Source: Christensenellaceae bacterium (GTDB lineage Bacteria; Bacillota; Clostridia; Christensenellales; DTU072). Taken from it: 43,972 nucleotides of DNA. Where the stretch lies: assembly GCA_031259085.1 (NCBI GenBank), contig JAIRMA010000031.1:1-43972 (forward strand). The letters are read 5' to 3'. How positions within the stretch are numbered: position 1 is the stretch's first letter; each line of letters starts with the position of its first letter. This document shows, in pieces, positions 16,824 to 26,838 of the stretch. The translations under genes and the position numbers were made by a program. The notes beneath the pieces are model-generated. The model was not told the DNA's origin, did no database searches, and was given only the letters and a program-made list of their open reading frames with translations.

Positions 16824-19800
16824 CTAGGCCTTACCAGCAAGATGCTTATATGCTTGAAGTCTTTCTTTTGCATCCTCTTGATTCTTGTCAAACAAGGCTT
16901 CAGCTATCTCAGGATATTGTTTCTTAAGACTCGCATATCTAACTTCGCCTGTCAAGAACTGTTTATAGTCACCTACAGGATCTTTACTATCAAGGATAAA
17001 TGGGTTTTTACCTCCCTCTACCAATTGTGGATTGTATCTATATAAATTCCAATAACCACATTCAACAGCCTTCTTCATCTCTGTCATGGCATATGTCATA
17101 TTTACACCATGATTAATACATGTTGCATATGCAATAATCAGTGATGGTCCCTTATAGGCCTCAGCCTCTTTGATTGCCTTTAGCAACTGATTCATGTTAG
17201 CTCCCATGCTGACTTGGGCTACATAGACATATCCATAACTCATTGCCATCATGCCTAAATCTTTTTTCTTTAAACGCTTTCCACTAGCTGCAAATTTAGC
17301 TATTGATGCTGTAGGAGTAGATTTGCTTGCTTGCCCTCCTGTGTTAGAATAAACTTCTGTATCCAACACAAGCACATTAACATCCTCTCCCATTGCGAGG
17401 ACATGATCTAAACCACCGTAACCTATATCGTATGCCCAGCCATCACCACCAAATATCCAAATTGATTTTTTAATGAGACAATCTTTATCTTGATATATGG
17501 ATTTTTCTAAATCAATATTTGATTCAACGTTGTTTAGTCTAGATTCTATAATGGTTAAAAGCTTTGCTGAAGCAAGCTGGCTACCATCCGCCGAATCAAA
17601 ATTGTTGAGCCAGTCTGAACAAGCTATTGCTTCCTCACTCTCTTCTTGAAATTTTGATTTTAGTTTTTCAATTTTTTCTGCTAAAGCAACGCGTCTTTGC
17701 TTATAAGCTAATTGCATGCCATATCCGAATTCTGCATTATCCTCGAACAAGGAATTTGCCCAAGCAGGACCTTTACCTACATCATTAGTAGTATACGGAC
17801 AAGTTGGTGCTGATCCACCATAAATACTTGAGCATCCTGTTGCGTTAGCAACAATCATCCTATCTCCGAAAAGCTGCGTTACCAATTTAACATATGGAGT
17901 TTCACCACAACCAGCGCATGCCCCGCTAAATTCGAATAATGGTTTCTTAAATTGCGAGCCTTTCACTGAATCATCTTTATATATTTTATCTGTCTCAGGC
18001 ATTTTTGATGCAAATTCTGCATTAGCGGATTCTGCTAAAATCATCTCCGCAATTGGCCTTAATTCTAATGATTTAACCTTAGAAGGGCACACATTGACAC
18101 AACTCCCGCAACCTGTGCAATCATATGGGCTAACTTGCATTCTGAATTTATATCCCTTAAATCCTGTAGCATCTTTTGTCTCAAATGCATCAGGAGCGTC
18201 AGCTAATTGATCTTCTGTTGCTAGAACAGGACGTATAACGGCATGAGGGCAAACAAATGAACATTGATTGCATTGTATGCAATTTTCTTTGATCCATTTT
18301 GGCGCGTTCATTGCAATGCCGCGTTTTTCAAATTTAGTCGTCCCGACTGGAACTGTACCATCCGCATTAAAAGCAGATACTGGTAATTTATCGCCCTCTT
18401 GCTTTAGAATAGGATTAATAACTGTTTTAAAATATTCGTCATCAGCTGGAACAATCATAGAGGCTCCATCAGCCGTGTCGGCCCATGAATCAGGATATAC
18501 AACTTCAAAGAGCTCAGAAGTAGCTTTATCAATCGCCGCATAGTTCATGTTGACTACAGCGTCGCCTTTCTTTCCGTACGTTTTCTTAACAGCCTCTTTC
18601 ATGTATTTTTCAGCATCTTCATAAGGCATAATATCAGCAAGTTTGAAAAAAGCTGCTTGCATAATTGCGTTAATTCTACCACCGAGGCCGATCCCAGCCG
18701 CAACTGCATTTGCATTTATTGTATAAAAACGAATTTTCTTTTGAGCTATTTGATTTTTTACTAAAGCTGGCAATTGATCACCCATTTCATCGGGAGTCCA
18801 AACACTATTTAATAAGAATACGCCACCTTCTTTTAAATCAGACAACATGTCATATCTCAATAAATAGCTTGGCGTATGGCATGCCACAAAATCAGCTTGA
18901 TCTATGAGATAAGAGCTTTTTATTGGGGTGTTCCCAAAGCGTAAGTGAGAAATCGTTATTCCACCAGATTTTTTGCTATCATAGACAAAATAACCTTGTA
19001 CAAATTTATCAGTGTGATCTCCAATTATTTTAATACTGTTTTTGTTAGCACCGACAGTACCATCTGACCCAAGCCCATAAAACTTACAGCGTATTGTGCC
19101 CTCAGGCACAGCATTTATGAATTTTTTAACCTCTAGTGATGTATTAGCAACGTCATCCACAATTCCTACTGTAAATCCGTTTTTCGCTTCTCCTGTCATA
19201 TTGTCAAACACTGAATTTACCATTGATGGTGTAAATTCCTTAGAACCCAATCCGTATCTACCACCTAAAATTTTAACCTTTTTGCCAGTTGCAGCATATG
19301 CGGCTACAACATCTAAATATAAAGGTTCGCCTAACGCGCCAGGTTCCTTAGTCCTATCTAAAACGGTTATGTGTTTTACTGTTTTAGGAATAGCCTTGAC
19401 AAATAAATCTGCTGCAAACGGACGGAACAATCTGACTTTCAGAACACCCGTTTTTTCGCCACGCGCGTTGAGGTAAGCTACTGTCTCTTCTACAGCTTCT
19501 GCACCAGAACCCATGATCACTATGACCTTGTCGGCGTTTTTAGCGCCTACGTAATCAAAGATTTTGTAATTTCTGCCTGTTAGCTCAGACACTTTTTTCA
19601 TACAGTCAGAAACAATCGCTGGCACATTTTGATAATATATATTGCAAGCTTCTCTGTTCTGGAAATAAATGTCACCATTTTGAGCAGTCCCTCTTTGCAC
19701 TGGATGCTCTGGATTAAGTGCGCGTTTCCTAAAATCCTCGATGTCTGCCATGTCAACTAGAGCAAGCATATCTTGATAGTCAATCGCATCAATTTTGCTC

Positions 19801-20336
19801 ACTTCATGACTAGTTCTAAATCCATCAAAGAAATGTATAAATGGGACTTTTGATTTTAATGTGGCAAGGTGTGACACAAGAGCTAGATCCATCGCTTCTT
19901 GAACAGAATTTGATGCAAGCATAGCAAATCCAGTTTGTCTACACGCCATGACATCAGCATGATCGCCAAATATATTAAGCGCATGTGCGGCTAACGCTCT
20001 TGCTGAAACATGAAAAACACATGGTAATAATTCACCAGCTATTTTATACATGTTAGGAATCATAAGTAATAAGCCTTGACTTGCTGTATATGTCGTAGTT
20101 AAGGCGCCAGCAGATAATGAACCATGTACTGCACCAGCAGCTCCTGCTTCAGATTGCATCTCGGCCAATCTCAGTGGTTGGCCAAACATATTCTTTACAC
20201 CTTTTGCTGCCCATTCATCAGCATACTCTGCCATTGGTGATGATGGTGTTATTGGGTATATAGCAGCAACTTCGCTAAACGCATATGCGACATAAGACGC
20301 AGCGTTATTGCCATCTATAGTAATTTTCTTTCCCAT
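16824..20336 (-). CDS. nifJ: Pyruvate:ferredoxin (flavodoxin) oxidoreductase, single-chain
   Basis: This enzyme oxidises pyruvate with CoA to acetyl-CoA and CO2, passing electrons to ferredoxin or flavodoxin; it is central to clostridial fermentation. The 1170-residue length fits the fused form. Seen in order: the N-terminal pyrimidine-binding domain with AIYPITPSSPMAEYADEW (~26-42); the CoA-binding middle domain; two [4Fe-4S] motifs, C686-x2-C-x2-C-x3-C and C740-x2-C-x2-C-x3-C; and the TPP-binding domain with GACAGCGETP (C807, C810) plus GGDGWAYDIGYGGLDHVLAM and DTEVYSNTGGQASKSTPTA. The start has an AAGGAGG site. It is a single-gene unit with a consensus promoter. Confidence 0.98.
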   Translation of the reverse strand: MGKKITIDGNNAASYVAYAFSEVAAIYPITPSSPMAEYADEWAAKGVKNMFGQPLRLAEMQSEAGAAGAVHGSLSAGALTTTYTASQGLLLMIPNMYKIAGELLPCVFHVSARALAAHALNIFGDHADVMACRQTGFAMLASNSVQEAMDLALVSHLATLKSKVPFIHFFDGFRTSHEVSKIDAIDYQDMLALVDMADIEDFRKRALNPEHPVQRGTAQNGDIYFQNREACNIYYQNVPAIVSDCMKKVSELTGRNYKIFDYVGAKNADKVIVIMGSGAEAVEETVAYLNARGEKTGVLKVRLFRPFAADLFVKAIPKTVKHITVLDRTKEPGALGEPLYLDVVAAYAATGKKVKILGGRYGLGSKEFTPSMVNSVFDNMTGEAKNGFTVGIVDDVANTSLEVKKFINAVPEGTIRCKFYGLGSDGTVGANKNSIKIIGDHTDKFVQGYFVYDSKKSGGITISHLRFGNTPIKSSYLIDQADFVACHTPSYLLRYDMLSDLKEGGVFLLNSVWTPDEMGDQLPALVKNQIAQKKIRFYTINANAVAAGIGLGGRINAIMQAAFFKLADIMPYEDAEKYMKEAVKKTYGKKGDAVVNMNYAAIDKATSELFEVVYPDSWADTADGASMIVPADDEYFKTVINPILKQEGDKLPVSAFNADGTVPVGTTKFEKRGIAMNAPKWIKENCIQCNQCSFVCPHAVIRPVLATEDQLADAPDAFETKDATGFKGYKFRMQVSPYDCTGCGSCVNVCPSKVKSLELRPIAEMILAESANAEFASKMPETDKIYKDDSVKGSQFKKPLFEFSGACAGCGETPYVKLVTQLFGDRMIVANATGCSSIYGGSAPTCPYTTNDVGKGPAWANSLFEDNAEFGYGMQLAYKQRRVALAEKIEKLKSKFQEESEEAIACSDWLNNFDSADGSQLASAKLLTIIESRLNNVESNIDLEKSIYQDKDCLIKKSIWIFGGDGWAYDIGYGGLDHVLAMGEDVNVLVLDTEVYSNTGGQASKSTPTASIAKFAASGKRLKKKDLGMMAMSYGYVYVAQVSMGANMNQLLKAIKEAEAYKGPSLIIAYATCINHGVNMTYAMTEMKKAVECGYWNLYRYNPQLVEGGKNPFILDSKDPVGDYKQFLTGEVRYASLKKQYPEIAEALFDKNQEDAKERLQAYKHLAGKA

Positions 20337-20431
20337 CTAGATAAACCTCCTTGTGTGTTTCGTTTAATAGCGGTGTCATGTTGTTGTTTCAAATCACCCT
20401 AATTATATTTAATCTATCTAAATTCTTTAAA

Positions 20432-20460
20432 ATTATACTTATTACTAGCAAAATTGTCAA
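20432..20460 (-). promoter_or_regulatory. Consensus promoter of nifJ
   Basis: Minus-strand TTGACA (20460-20455), exactly 17 bases, TATAAT (20437-20432): a perfect sigma-A promoter. The predicted start is near 20425, giving an 89-base leader. Strong expression of this metabolic enzyme would be expected. Confidence 0.85.
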
Positions 20461-21264
20461 ATATATCCATTGCATATATGAGATTTTTAGTTAAGTCAAA
20501 TCATTTCATCATAAGCTCTTGGGTTACTAATGAAAAACTACTTCGCTATTGCCTATTGTTTGCTTCCCCTATTAAAGCCTGTTTTTTTGCATTTTTTCTA
20601 CTAAGCTCGTGTGAAAATTAAAGACAGTAACCCTTGATTAAATCGATTGCTTTTGGGGTAAATTACAATATCGCATTGAAAAGAAGAAAAAATCATTTCT
20701 TGCAAATTTTTTTAAGTCACAAAAATTAGAATTTCTCTGTCAAAATAAAAACTAAAAAACTCGATTTTTAGATTATAAAAAGCTAGAATTATAGGGCTTA
20801 GTACAAACTTCTCAAATATTATACTCCTTCTCCTATTAAAAGATCAAAAATCCTTTTGAATATTGACTCTCTAAATAAGTAAGTTTACTGCTTTCAAGAT
20901 CCTTAATTGTCTTAAATCTAGAGTGTGTCCATTATAATAACAATTATTAGCTATCCCCATAACTGTTCATCACCATAACGAAATTTTTCTTAGTTACACA
21001 GCCAGTCTTTCTCATTTTTTAACTTATTTGACTCTCGGTTATGAACCGCATTTTCCACATAAAACATGCATTTTATTGATAGTTTTTAAGATGAATTCAT
21101 TTATGCCAAAAATCATACTGTCATAATTCACTAATTTCACGCATGTTTACAAATATAATCTTCATAATGTTGAAATTAATAGCTTGTTATGTTAATATAT
21201 TACTATATTTTATAATTAATTGTTTTGCTGCTTTTTCAATTAATGCGGGGCAACATAAACTTTT
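20461..21264. other. AT-rich intergenic region between nifJ and ppa
   Basis: About 800 bases with no supported gene, between divergently transcribed nifJ and ppa. There is an AT-only hairpin (CTAAAAA/TTTTTAG) near 20753-20772. A TATAAT at 21211-21216 could be the ppa -10 box (leader of about 54 bases), but I find no convincing -35 at the right distance. Confidence 0.4.
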
Positions 21265-21276
21265 TTGGAGTGTTTA

Positions 21277-21831
21277 ATGAATTTGTGGCATGATGTTGAT
21301 TCAGAAAGAATAACTAATCGTGATTTTTTAGCTGTAATCGAAATTTCAAAAGGTAGCAAAAATAAATATGAGATGGATAAAGCCACGGGCGCGCTTATCC
21401 TGGATCGTGTATTGTATACATCAACTCATTATCCTGCTAATTATGGTTTCATCCCTCTGACTCTTTCAGATGATCATGACCCTCTAGATGTATTGGTGTT
21501 ATGTAGTGAACCCATTGTTCCTATGGCATTAGTAAGATGTTATCCAATCGGCGTTATCAGTATGTCAGATGGTGGAGAGTTAGATCATAAAATAATTGCT
21601 ATTCCTATAACGGAACCTCTTTGGAATGGATATAAAGATATTCAAGAATTGCCTCCGCATATAATGAACGAAATCACTCATTTTTTCAATGTTTATAAAC
21701 AATTAGAGCATAAAAACACATCAATTTTGGAAGTAATGGATGCAAAGTCCGCGGAAATTATTATCAAGGAAAATATACATAGATATTTAGCCGCTTTTGA
21801 TACAAAGAAAAAGAAAAAAACTTCTAAATAA
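21277..21831 (+). CDS. ppa: Inorganic pyrophosphatase, family I
   Basis: It hydrolyses pyrophosphate to phosphate, driving biosynthetic reactions. The chosen ATG gives 184 residues beginning MNLWHDVDSERITNRDFLAV with GGAG six bases upstream; an in-frame TTG four codons earlier overlaps that site and is not used. Active-site segments: EISKGSKNKYEMDK, HYPANYGFIPLT, and the metal-binding DDHDPLDVLVLC. The soluble family I is unusual in Clostridia that rely on membrane pyrophosphatase, but common enough not to be odd. Confidence 0.95.
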   Translation: MNLWHDVDSERITNRDFLAVIEISKGSKNKYEMDKATGALILDRVLYTSTHYPANYGFIPLTLSDDHDPLDVLVLCSEPIVPMALVRCYPIGVISMSDGGELDHKIIAIPITEPLWNGYKDIQELPPHIMNEITHFFNVYKQLEHKNTSILEVMDAKSAEIIIKENIHRYLAAFDTKKKKKTSK

Positions 21832-22006
21832 TCATTATAAAACAACTAATATTTAACCTAATGCAATTTTGATAGTAGGATTTCATATTCTGTCCTAATT
21901 CAATTTATAATTTGAACCCACAGTGCATTTTATATACTATTTTTTTTAATGACAACATTTTTCGATCATTTTCCCTATGATTGTATGAATGTGATGGTTT
22001 TTTTGC

Positions 22007-22035
22007 TTGCTTATATAAAAATTTGATGATATAAT
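22007..22035 (+). promoter_or_regulatory. Promoter of secG
   Basis: TTGCTT (22007-22012), 17 bases, TATAAT (22030-22035). The predicted start near 22042 leaves a 23-base leader that carries the GGAG site. It follows a 175-base gap after ppa with no gene. Confidence 0.75.
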
Positions 22036-22064
22036 TATTGCACTATTTTAATGGAGTAACTACC

Positions 22065-22340
22065 ATGCCTTATGAAATAATCCAAGGATTCCAAATAACT
22101 ATGATGATATTGATGGGAATCTTTTCAATAACTATGATAATAGTCGTAGCACTACAAGAGGGGAGCAACGCCAATCTTGGGGCAATTACAGGGGCTGCTG
22201 AATCATTCTTTGGAAAAAATAAAGCCAAATCTCTTGAGTCAAAATTTAAGAGATGGACTATGGTCCTCGCATTATGTATTTTAGTAAGTTCTATTGCATT
22301 TTTTGTTTTATCTATATTAAAGGGCCAAATTCCGACGTAG
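22065..22340 (+). CDS. secG: Preprotein translocase subunit SecG
   Basis: SecG is the small auxiliary subunit of the SecYEG channel. From ATG 22065 the protein is 91 residues: two hydrophobic helices (about 8-30 and 66-86) linked by the conserved loop VALQEGSNANLGAITGAAES, then FFGKNKAKSLE. GGAG at 22053-22056 fits this start; an upstream TTG in frame lies before it. A terminator follows at 22416. Confidence 0.93.
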   Translation: MPYEIIQGFQITMMILMGIFSITMIIVVALQEGSNANLGAITGAAESFFGKNKAKSLESKFKRWTMVLALCILVSSIAFFVLSILKGQIPT

Positions 22341-22415
22341 TCCTTTTGCGCGATACAAAACGAGTTTAGGCATTTAAACATCAGTATTGATGTTCTCGCA
22401 GAATTAAACTATTTG

Positions 22416-22446
22416 AAACGGCTACAACATTTGTTTAGCCGTTTTT
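22416..22446 (+). terminator. Terminator after secG
   Basis: AAACGGCTA (22416-22424) pairs with TAGCCGTTT (22436-22444) and is followed by TT. The hairpin lies upstream of the smpB start and inside a longer open frame, which argues that smpB really begins at 22491. Confidence 0.85.
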
Positions 22447-22490
22447 GTAATTATGTATTCCTATTTGGCGCTCGATATTTAAAGGTAACA

Positions 22491-22958
22491 ATGATTAAAA
22501 TAATAACAAAAAACAAACGTGCTTTTTTTGAGTACTTTATAGAAGACACTTTTGAAGCGGGAATCCAATTACAAGGGAGCGAAGTAAAAAGCATACGATT
22601 AGGCAATGTTAATTTAAAAGACAGTTACGCTGTCATAAAAAATGGTGAGCTTTTATTATTGAACGCACATATTTCTCCATATAAAAATGGTGGGGTTTTT
22701 AATCCAAATCCAACGCGAACTAGAAAACTTCTCATGCATAAATCTGAAATTAACAAATTACGTCATAAAGTGGCTGAAAAAGGGTACACGCTCGTTGTCA
22801 CCAAAATTTATTTTAAGGGGTCATTATTAAAAGTAGAAGTAGGTCTTGCAAAAGGCAAGGATGTTTCTGACAAGAGACATGTCATTGCAGAAAGAGAGAC
22901 TAAAAGAGTAGCAGAAAGAGCAATCAAAGAGGCATATTCAAGAAATCTTGATAAATAG
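22491..22958 (+). CDS. smpB: SsrA-binding protein SmpB
   Basis: SmpB carries tmRNA to stalled ribosomes for trans-translation. From ATG 22491 it is 155 residues, the usual size, with AAAGG just upstream. Features: YFIEDTFEAGIQLQGSEVKS (OB-fold core), SYAVIKNGELLLLNAHISPY, and the basic C-terminal tail HVIAERETKRVAERA. I did not find ssrA in this window. Confidence 0.95.
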   Translation: MIKIITKNKRAFFEYFIEDTFEAGIQLQGSEVKSIRLGNVNLKDSYAVIKNGELLLLNAHISPYKNGGVFNPNPTRTRKLLMHKSEINKLRHKVAEKGYTLVVTKIYFKGSLLKVEVGLAKGKDVSDKRHVIAERETKRVAERAIKEAYSRNLDK

Positions 22959-22986
22959 CAAATCGCACATAAGGAGAACCCAATTA

Positions 22987-23895
22987 ATGCCAATTGTAAT
23001 ACCAGAGGCATTGCCTGCATACACAATTCTAGAGAAGGAAAACGTATTTATTATGTCTGCTAAACGTGCAGAAACTCAAGATATACGGCCTATCGAAATT
23101 GCAATTCTAAACCTAATGCCTACAAAAATCGAAACTGAAACTCAACTTATTCGTCTGCTTGCAAACTCTCCGCTCCAAGTGAATATCACACTCATTCAAA
23201 CAGCGACTTATCAAACCAAAAACACATCCGCTGAACACATGGAAAAGTTTTATAGGACTTTTAATGATATTAAAACACATAAGTTTGATGGATTGATAGT
23301 AACTGGAGCACCAGTTGAGACCATGCCTTTTGAGGATGTTGATTATTGGAATGAATTAACTGAAATACTCAATTATGCAAGGGATATGGTCACAAGCACT
23401 ATCTATATATGTTGGGGTGCACAAGCTGCATTATACCATTTTTATAATATACAAAAAGTACAATTACCAAGAAAACTTTTTGGTGTATTTAAAAACACTG
23501 CCTCAAACGCCCATGATCCGCTTCTTAAGGGTTTAGATGATGCTTTCTACATCCCGCATTCAAGGTACACAACAATTGATACTACAGCACTTAGAAACAC
23601 AAAGGATATCGCAATTCTAGCTAGTGGAACACAATGTGGTATTAGCATAGCAAAGACAATAGATAATAGTATGTTCTTCTTGTTTGGGCACACTGAATAT
23701 GATAGAGAAACTTTAAAATCCGAATATTTAAGAGACCAGGCTAAGGGTGTCAGTATAAATCCACCAGTTAACTATTTCATTAAAGGTGATCTAAGCAGGA
23801 TAAATATGAAGTGGAATAGTACAGGAAATCTCATCTTTAACAATTGGCTCAATTATTATGTTTACCAAGTAACTCCATATATGTTAGGTATATAA
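22987..23895 (+). CDS. metA: Homoserine O-acetyltransferase (MetA family)
   Basis: It activates homoserine for methionine synthesis. The start at 22987 has AAGGAG ten bases upstream and gives 302 residues. The catalytic residues are present at the canonical numbers: Cys142 (IYICWGAQAALYH), His235 and Glu237 (FGHTEYDRE). Residue 111 is Glu (VTGAPVET), which in this family marks acetyl-CoA use; Gly at this place marks succinyl-CoA use as in E. coli. The stop TAA is immediately followed by the recF ATG. Confidence 0.95.
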   Translation: MPIVIPEALPAYTILEKENVFIMSAKRAETQDIRPIEIAILNLMPTKIETETQLIRLLANSPLQVNITLIQTATYQTKNTSAEHMEKFYRTFNDIKTHKFDGLIVTGAPVETMPFEDVDYWNELTEILNYARDMVTSTIYICWGAQAALYHFYNIQKVQLPRKLFGVFKNTASNAHDPLLKGLDDAFYIPHSRYTTIDTTALRNTKDIAILASGTQCGISIAKTIDNSMFFLFGHTEYDRETLKSEYLRDQAKGVSINPPVNYFIKGDLSRINMKWNSTGNLIFNNWLNYYVYQVTPYMLGI

Positions 23896-25005
23896 ATGGA
23901 AATCGTACGAGTTGCCTTATCGAACTTTTTAAATTATGCTTCTGCTCATGTCGAATTTGAGAGTGGTGTTAATATGGTTGTTGGCGAAAATGCAAGTGGT
24001 AAAACTAATATTGTTGATGGAGTGCTTTTTGCTTCAATAGGCAGATCATCTAGACACACAAAAGACAAGGAACTCATAAACTGGAATTCAAAAAATGGTG
24101 CCCAAATAACTTTAAAAATTCAAAAAAAATTTTCATCACACATCATTGACATAGTTATCGATTCGGCTGGAACAAAACATGTATCAATAGACGATTTGCC
24201 AATCAAACGAATCGGGGAATTGATGGGAGTTCTTAACGTAGTTTTCTTTTCACCTAGCGAATTAGCATTAATTAGCGGTGCGCCTAGTGATAGACGAAGA
24301 TTTTTAAACATAAGCCTTTCTCAACAGAGCAGACCATATTTTTATGCATTGCAAAATTATAATAAGTTATTAGTTCAACGAAACAATATATTAAAAAAAT
24401 ATAATGCCTCAGATAATATTAAGGACTTGTTACAGTTAACCGACCCAGGGCTCTCCCATGAGGCTTCTATTATAATAAAAGAGCGTGCAAAATTTATAAA
24501 AAAATTAGCACTCGTTTCAAAGGAAAAACATAACATACTAACTGGAAATAAAGAAGATCTTGACATAAGCTATGAGACATGTGATCTGTCTTTTGATAAC
24601 TTGGAAAAGAGCTTTGGTGAGGCTTTATCTAATTCTTTTGCTCGTGATATACATACAGAATATACTAATGTAGGGCCACATAGAGATGATTTAAAAATTT
24701 CTGCAAATTCTACGGATTTGAGGAGATTTGGATCTCAAGGGCAACAACGTTCTGCTGTTTTATCAATGAAATTAGCTGAGATTGAACTTTTTAAGAAACG
24801 TACACAGGAAACACCAATTTTGATATTAGATGATGTTTTATCTGAATTGGACGAATTTAGACGTAGAGCATTACTATCATCCATTTCAGGAATTCAAACA
24901 TTAATAACATGCACCGAACCGTCCAAAGAAGCAGAGGACCCTTATGCTTTGTTTAAAGTCCACAATTGTAGCATTTCAAAATATGATTCCTTTTATACTG
25001 TATAA
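23896..25005 (+). CDS. recF: DNA replication and repair protein RecF
   Basis: RecF is an SMC-like ATPase that helps load RecA at gaps. The 369-residue protein has Walker A VVGENASGKTNIVDGVLF (~29-45), the signature GSQGQQRSAVLSMKLAE, and Walker B ILILDDVLSELDEFRR (near residue 310). Its ATG directly follows the metA stop with no gap and no clear ribosome site of its own, so it probably depends on metA translation. In many Firmicutes recF sits with dnaA-dnaN-gyrB; here it does not. Confidence 0.95.
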   Translation: MEIVRVALSNFLNYASAHVEFESGVNMVVGENASGKTNIVDGVLFASIGRSSRHTKDKELINWNSKNGAQITLKIQKKFSSHIIDIVIDSAGTKHVSIDDLPIKRIGELMGVLNVVFFSPSELALISGAPSDRRRFLNISLSQQSRPYFYALQNYNKLLVQRNNILKKYNASDNIKDLLQLTDPGLSHEASIIIKERAKFIKKLALVSKEKHNILTGNKEDLDISYETCDLSFDNLEKSFGEALSNSFARDIHTEYTNVGPHRDDLKISANSTDLRRFGSQGQQRSAVLSMKLAEIELFKKRTQETPILILDDVLSELDEFRRRALLSSISGIQTLITCTEPSKEAEDPYALFKVHNCSISKYDSFYTV

Positions 25006-25010
25006 TTAAT

Positions 25011-25038
25011 TTGTAAATCTGCTTTTTTATACTATAAT
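25011..25038 (+). promoter_or_regulatory. Promoter of argS
   Basis: TTGTAA (25011-25016), 16 bases, TATAAT (25033-25038), in the 62-base gap after recF. Predicted start ~25045, leaving a 23-base leader with GAAGGA before the ATG. Confidence 0.6.
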
Positions 25039-25067
25039 TATTAATATCACCCCTGTCGAAGGATTTT

Positions 25068-26798
25068 ATGTCAATTACTAACATTAAAAAAAATATCATA
25101 GCCTCATGCATTTCAATTGAATCGATCAATCCCACTGACATTATAGCTTTATTAATACCACCGCCATCTCCTGATTTAGGAGATTTTGCACTACCTTGCT
25201 TTAAGCTCGCAAAATCTCTAAAAATGTCACCTATCATGATTGCCAATGATTTAGCCAATTCTATCACAGCCAAATTTCCTGACAAATTTCTTAGTGTAAC
25301 TCCACTCAATGGTTATGTAAATTTTAAATTTGATCCTATCAAATCTGCAAGTTTTGTATTAAAAGAATTGTTAGAAAAAAAATCTGACTTTGGCAATTCA
25401 TTAAGTGGAGCTAATAAGACAATCTGTATTGATTACAGCTCAATTAATATAGCTAAACCTCTTCACATTGGACATTTAAGCTCTACAATTATAGGTGGTG
25501 CACTTTGCAAGATATATACAAAGCTAGGCTATAAAACAATTGGGATAAACCATTTGGGCGATTGGGGGACTCAATTTGGCAAACTAATAGTCGCATTTGA
25601 TTTATGGGGGGATATGCAAACTCTTAAAAAAGAGCAAATATCGTTTCTTTCTAAAATATATGTCAGGTTCCATGAAGAAGCTGAATCGCGGCCAGAGCTA
25701 ATAGAACAAGCTCGTGCTGCATTCAAAAAACTCGAAGATGGAGATCAACATGCTCTAGAATTATACACTATTTTCAAAAGAATTACATTGTCGGAAGTGA
25801 AAAAAATATATAAAAAGCTGGATATTAATTTTGATAGTTATAACGGTGAAGCTTTTTTTAATGACAAAATGCAACCCGTCTTAGATGAGCTCAAAAAGCT
25901 TAATTTAACTGAAATATCAGACGGAGCCACCGTTGTAAATTTATCTGATTATAATATGCCGCCTTGCATACTGATTCGATCCGACGGGGCTACATTATAT
26001 GCCACACGTGATCTGGCGGCGGCCTATTATAGAAAGAAAAAATACAATTTTCATAAATGCTTATACGTCGTGGCATATCAGCAAAATCTGCATTTTCAAC
26101 AAATTTTTAAGGTCTTAGAACTTGCCAAGAAAGAATGGGCTCAAGACATGGTTCATGTCCAGTTCGGAATGGTCTCAGTAGAAGATGGAGCAATGGCCAC
26201 ACGAAAAGGTAATGTCATATTGTTAAAAGATGTTCTAGTTAAGGCTGTTGATAAAAGTCTATCTATATTAAAGGAAAAAAGTTCTAAGCTTAAAAACAAG
26301 AAACTGATCGCAGAAAAGATTGGAATAGGTGCTGTCACTTTTTTCACACTTAGTAATAGTAGGATAAAAGACATAGTTTTTTCATATGACAAGATTCTTT
26401 CGTTTGATGGTGAGACTGGACCTTATGTACAGTACACAAACGTGAGGGCAATAAGTGTTTTGAAAAACCTTGATGTTGATCTTGATACATATTTTAATAA
26501 TGAATTGACCATTGATGAGTTGAAGGGAATTGATAATAAGGAATCCGCATTTTTAATATCATTATTTGAAAAATTCTCCGACATTCTAAACGACGTGATT
26601 GATAAATATGAGCCTAGTATTTTAACTAGATATCTTATTGATGTAGCTAAAGGCTTTAATAAATTCTATTTGGAAAATCGCGTTTTAAATGCACCATCAG
26701 AGTGCAAACGCGCGCGGGTGGCTGTTACATATGCTACACATATTATACTTAAAGAGGGTTTAAGATTACTAGGCATTGGTACTCCAGAAGAAATGTAG
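25068..26798 (+). CDS. argS: Arginyl-tRNA synthetase
   Basis: It charges tRNA-Arg. The 576-residue class I enzyme shows an N-terminal additional domain (LGDFALPCFKLAKSL near residue 37), the HIGH motif at 133-136 within NIAKPLHIGHLSSTIIGGAL, the NHLGDWGTQFGKL block, and FGMVSVEDGAMATRKGN where the KMSK-like loop lies. The C-terminal DALR anticodon-binding domain ends VTYATHIILKEGLRLLGI. A GAAGGA site precedes the ATG. A tRNA-Arg gene lies 1.8 kb downstream on the other strand. Confidence 0.97.
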   Translation: MSITNIKKNIIASCISIESINPTDIIALLIPPPSPDLGDFALPCFKLAKSLKMSPIMIANDLANSITAKFPDKFLSVTPLNGYVNFKFDPIKSASFVLKELLEKKSDFGNSLSGANKTICIDYSSINIAKPLHIGHLSSTIIGGALCKIYTKLGYKTIGINHLGDWGTQFGKLIVAFDLWGDMQTLKKEQISFLSKIYVRFHEEAESRPELIEQARAAFKKLEDGDQHALELYTIFKRITLSEVKKIYKKLDINFDSYNGEAFFNDKMQPVLDELKKLNLTEISDGATVVNLSDYNMPPCILIRSDGATLYATRDLAAAYYRKKKYNFHKCLYVVAYQQNLHFQQIFKVLELAKKEWAQDMVHVQFGMVSVEDGAMATRKGNVILLKDVLVKAVDKSLSILKEKSSKLKNKKLIAEKIGIGAVTFFTLSNSRIKDIVFSYDKILSFDGETGPYVQYTNVRAISVLKNLDVDLDTYFNNELTIDELKGIDNKESAFLISLFEKFSDILNDVIDKYEPSILTRYLIDVAKGFNKFYLENRVLNAPSECKRARVAVTYATHIILKEGLRLLGIGTPEEM

Positions 26799-26838
26799 TT
26801 TGAAATTAAACTATTCAACAAAAACCAGGAATTATCTC

